This document shows, piece by piece, positions 62,661 to 64,000 of a stretch of 64,000 bases of DNA. How positions within the stretch are numbered: the first letter of the stretch is position 1; each line of letters starts with the position of its first letter. This stretch comes from Malurus cyaneus samueli (lineage: Eukaryota > Chordata > Aves > Passeriformes > Maluridae): NCBI GenBank assembly GCA_009741485.1, contig CM019218.1, positions 43,322,681-43,386,680 of the forward strand. Reading direction: 5' to 3'. Made by a program: the position numbers and the translations under genes. The notes beneath the pieces were generated by a model that was not told the origin of the DNA, searched no databases, and was given only the letters and a program-made list of their open reading frames with translations.

Positions 62661-63699
62661 GTTAGATGTTTAAGGAAAGAAATTCTACATATGTTGCAGT
62701 ATATGTCACTTGGTCAACTTGGCAGAGATCATTGGCAGGTAGGGTCCTTCAAGTCATTGCTGTTTGTAGCAAGAAAACCAGTTCTATTCACATATTTTTG
62801 TGAAGGGTGCCAAAACTGAACCTTCTCTCTAGACTCTCTTAGGAGTACTTAGACACTTAAACCAGTTGTTGAAATGGAAGTCTTGCATTCCTATATAAGG
62901 GGGGGAAGAGATTTTTTTCTTATGAAACTTGGATTCTTTGCATCTAATATGCACAAAAGTGCAGCTATAAATGTTTGATGTTGTGAATAGTGGCATTAGT
63001 TAAAGCACAGTGCTGTACACAAGTAATTACCAATGTTAATTATAGATGAGAACTGGATTATGACTTTGGGTGCCCTCATTAGGAGGGGACAGTGTGTAAG
63101 TAGTCCTGGGAGGCTTTGTTAATTGGAGAAAACTTGTTTCATGGCATCTTCCTTGCCTTTTTCACCAAGAAGTAGTAATTTACTACTGCTTATACAAACA
63201 CCAAATGAAACATTTCTACTGTAGGCCAGTGCTGCAATTTGATGAGAGAAGTGAATGTGACTCAAGCTAGGGACAATCAACAAAGCTTTCCTCACCTTAT
63301 GCTTTATTCCGCTTCACTTCTGCTTTCCTGGATTTGGTTTGGGTAGTCCATGTGGAGATGTGAGTGTGGATCCTGGGATGCTTCATCACAGACTCACTTG
63401 CAAGCTCTCAGAGGGCTGCTTCTCAAGGATGAAGGATACATCTGGCAGCCATTGGCCACTTTCCATGTTTCTTATTGCACACACAGGCACTTGTGATTCT
63501 AGACAGATACCTTAGATGCAGTTTTCTTGCAACCAAGAGGCCTTTGCACTTCAGGAAACTCATGTAACTTTTCTGTTTCTTAAAGAAAGTAACCACGGGC
63601 CTTCTGGAATTCTTGAGTAGCCTCTGCATGCAGCTAATTATTTTGAGATTGAAACGGCACCTTTGAAGCATGTCCATGAAATACATAAAGTATCTTGTG
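62661..63699. other. Unique AT-rich non-coding DNA
   Basis: The frame at 63423-63704 (-, 93 codons) has no recognised family. A short G-run occurs near 62900. Confidence 0.6.
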
Positions 63700-64000
63700 T
63701 TCAATCATGCCATTGGACAGCTAATTGAAAATCACATTGCGTCTCCATAATGAGTCAAATAATAAATGCATTTGGGTGCTGACGGAATGACTCGTCCCAG
63801 AGCTTTTCCCCCGTTTAATTGCTATGATGGCAACAGCAGAAGAGGACCACGTGCTGGGCTGCCCTTGATCAGCAAATCCAGCAGACACAGAGCCACTGCT
63901 GGGGACTCCCGTAAGTTCAAATGAAAGAGGCTCTGAAGGATGGGACTGCTGCTTTCAACAATTAATGTGCACATGTGTAATTTGGGCAGAATATGTTTGG
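63700..64000. promoter_or_regulatory. Candidate regulatory element at the window edge
   Basis: It contains a homeobox-like ctaattgaaaatc, the AP-1-like words atgagtcaaa and atgactcgt, an atttaattgct-like stretch and a perfect E-box, cacgtg, at 63848-63853. It lacks repeats and has more CpGs than most of the window. It may continue beyond the edge. Motif evidence only. Confidence 0.3.

Noticed and set aside
1..64000. CRISPR arrays, operons, phage, plasmid or toxin systems
   Set aside because: No regularly spaced direct repeats, no dense gene packing, and CR1 and MIR elements show vertebrate nuclear DNA.
1..64000. tRNA, rRNA, snRNA or known microRNA genes
   Set aside because: No cloverleaf-compatible A/B box pair, U6 or 5S words, or familiar microRNA seed hairpins were noticed by eye. 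A covariance-model scan (Infernal/Rfam) would be decisive.
1..64000. Endogenous retrovirus with paired LTRs
   Set aside because: No pair of long direct repeats and no gag/pol-like frames were seen. The GC-rich block at 15665-16255 shows no TG...CA termini or LTR signals that I could confirm.

Overview
This window looks like non-coding nuclear DNA from a bird, or less likely another sauropsid: either intergenic DNA or the inside of a very long intron. It is AT-rich and CpG-poor, and every open frame is short (longest about 153 codons) with no recognisable domain. It has a few truncated CR1 retrotransposon 3' ends, including one with the degraded C-terminus of the CR1 reverse-transcriptase ORF. 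It also has several decayed MIR-type SINEs and ancient amniote repeats built around a 'ttgacttc' core. There are no Alu, L1 or B1 elements and no bacterial, phage or organelle genes. Sparse CR1 plus ancient MIR relics is what I expect of an avian autosome. I cannot name the species, chromosome or flanking genes.

Layout. 1-9.2 kb: unique AT-rich DNA with a 26-bp tandem duplication (3383), a 25-A run (4004), an ancient repeat (5942) and a small hairpin (7758). 9.2-16.3 kb: a MIR relic (about 9230), a GATA/homeobox-motif-rich segment open on both strands (11.4 kb), an old CR1 end (13.45 kb), a palindromic ancient repeat (15.1 kb) and a 590-bp GC-rich block of unknown origin (15.67-16.26 kb). 16.3-31 kb: two MIR relics (19.9 and 23.9 kb), an ancient repeat (21.06 kb), a TA microsatellite (21.5 kb) and two short CR1 tails (26.64 and 27.52 kb). 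31-39 kb: a pyrimidine-rich stretch, a possible conserved element (31.57 kb), a GC-rich block (37.7 kb) and the best CR1 copy (38.37-38.86 kb). 39-50 kb: mostly unique DNA, then a CpG-enriched short ORF (48.26 kb) and a cluster of three MIR relics (48.96-49.89 kb). 50-64 kb: unique DNA with several regulatory-looking segments (52.3, 55.9, 62.3 and 63.7 kb), a 35-T run and an ancient repeat (59.6 kb).

There is no gene system to describe. The most unusual signal is an interrupted palindrome at 55962-56019 with perfect 11-bp AT-rich arms and a nested second stem, inside homeobox-site-rich DNA. The window may be a stretch of enhancers around a distant developmental gene. That is inference from motif density and sparse repeats, and a multi-species alignment would settle it.
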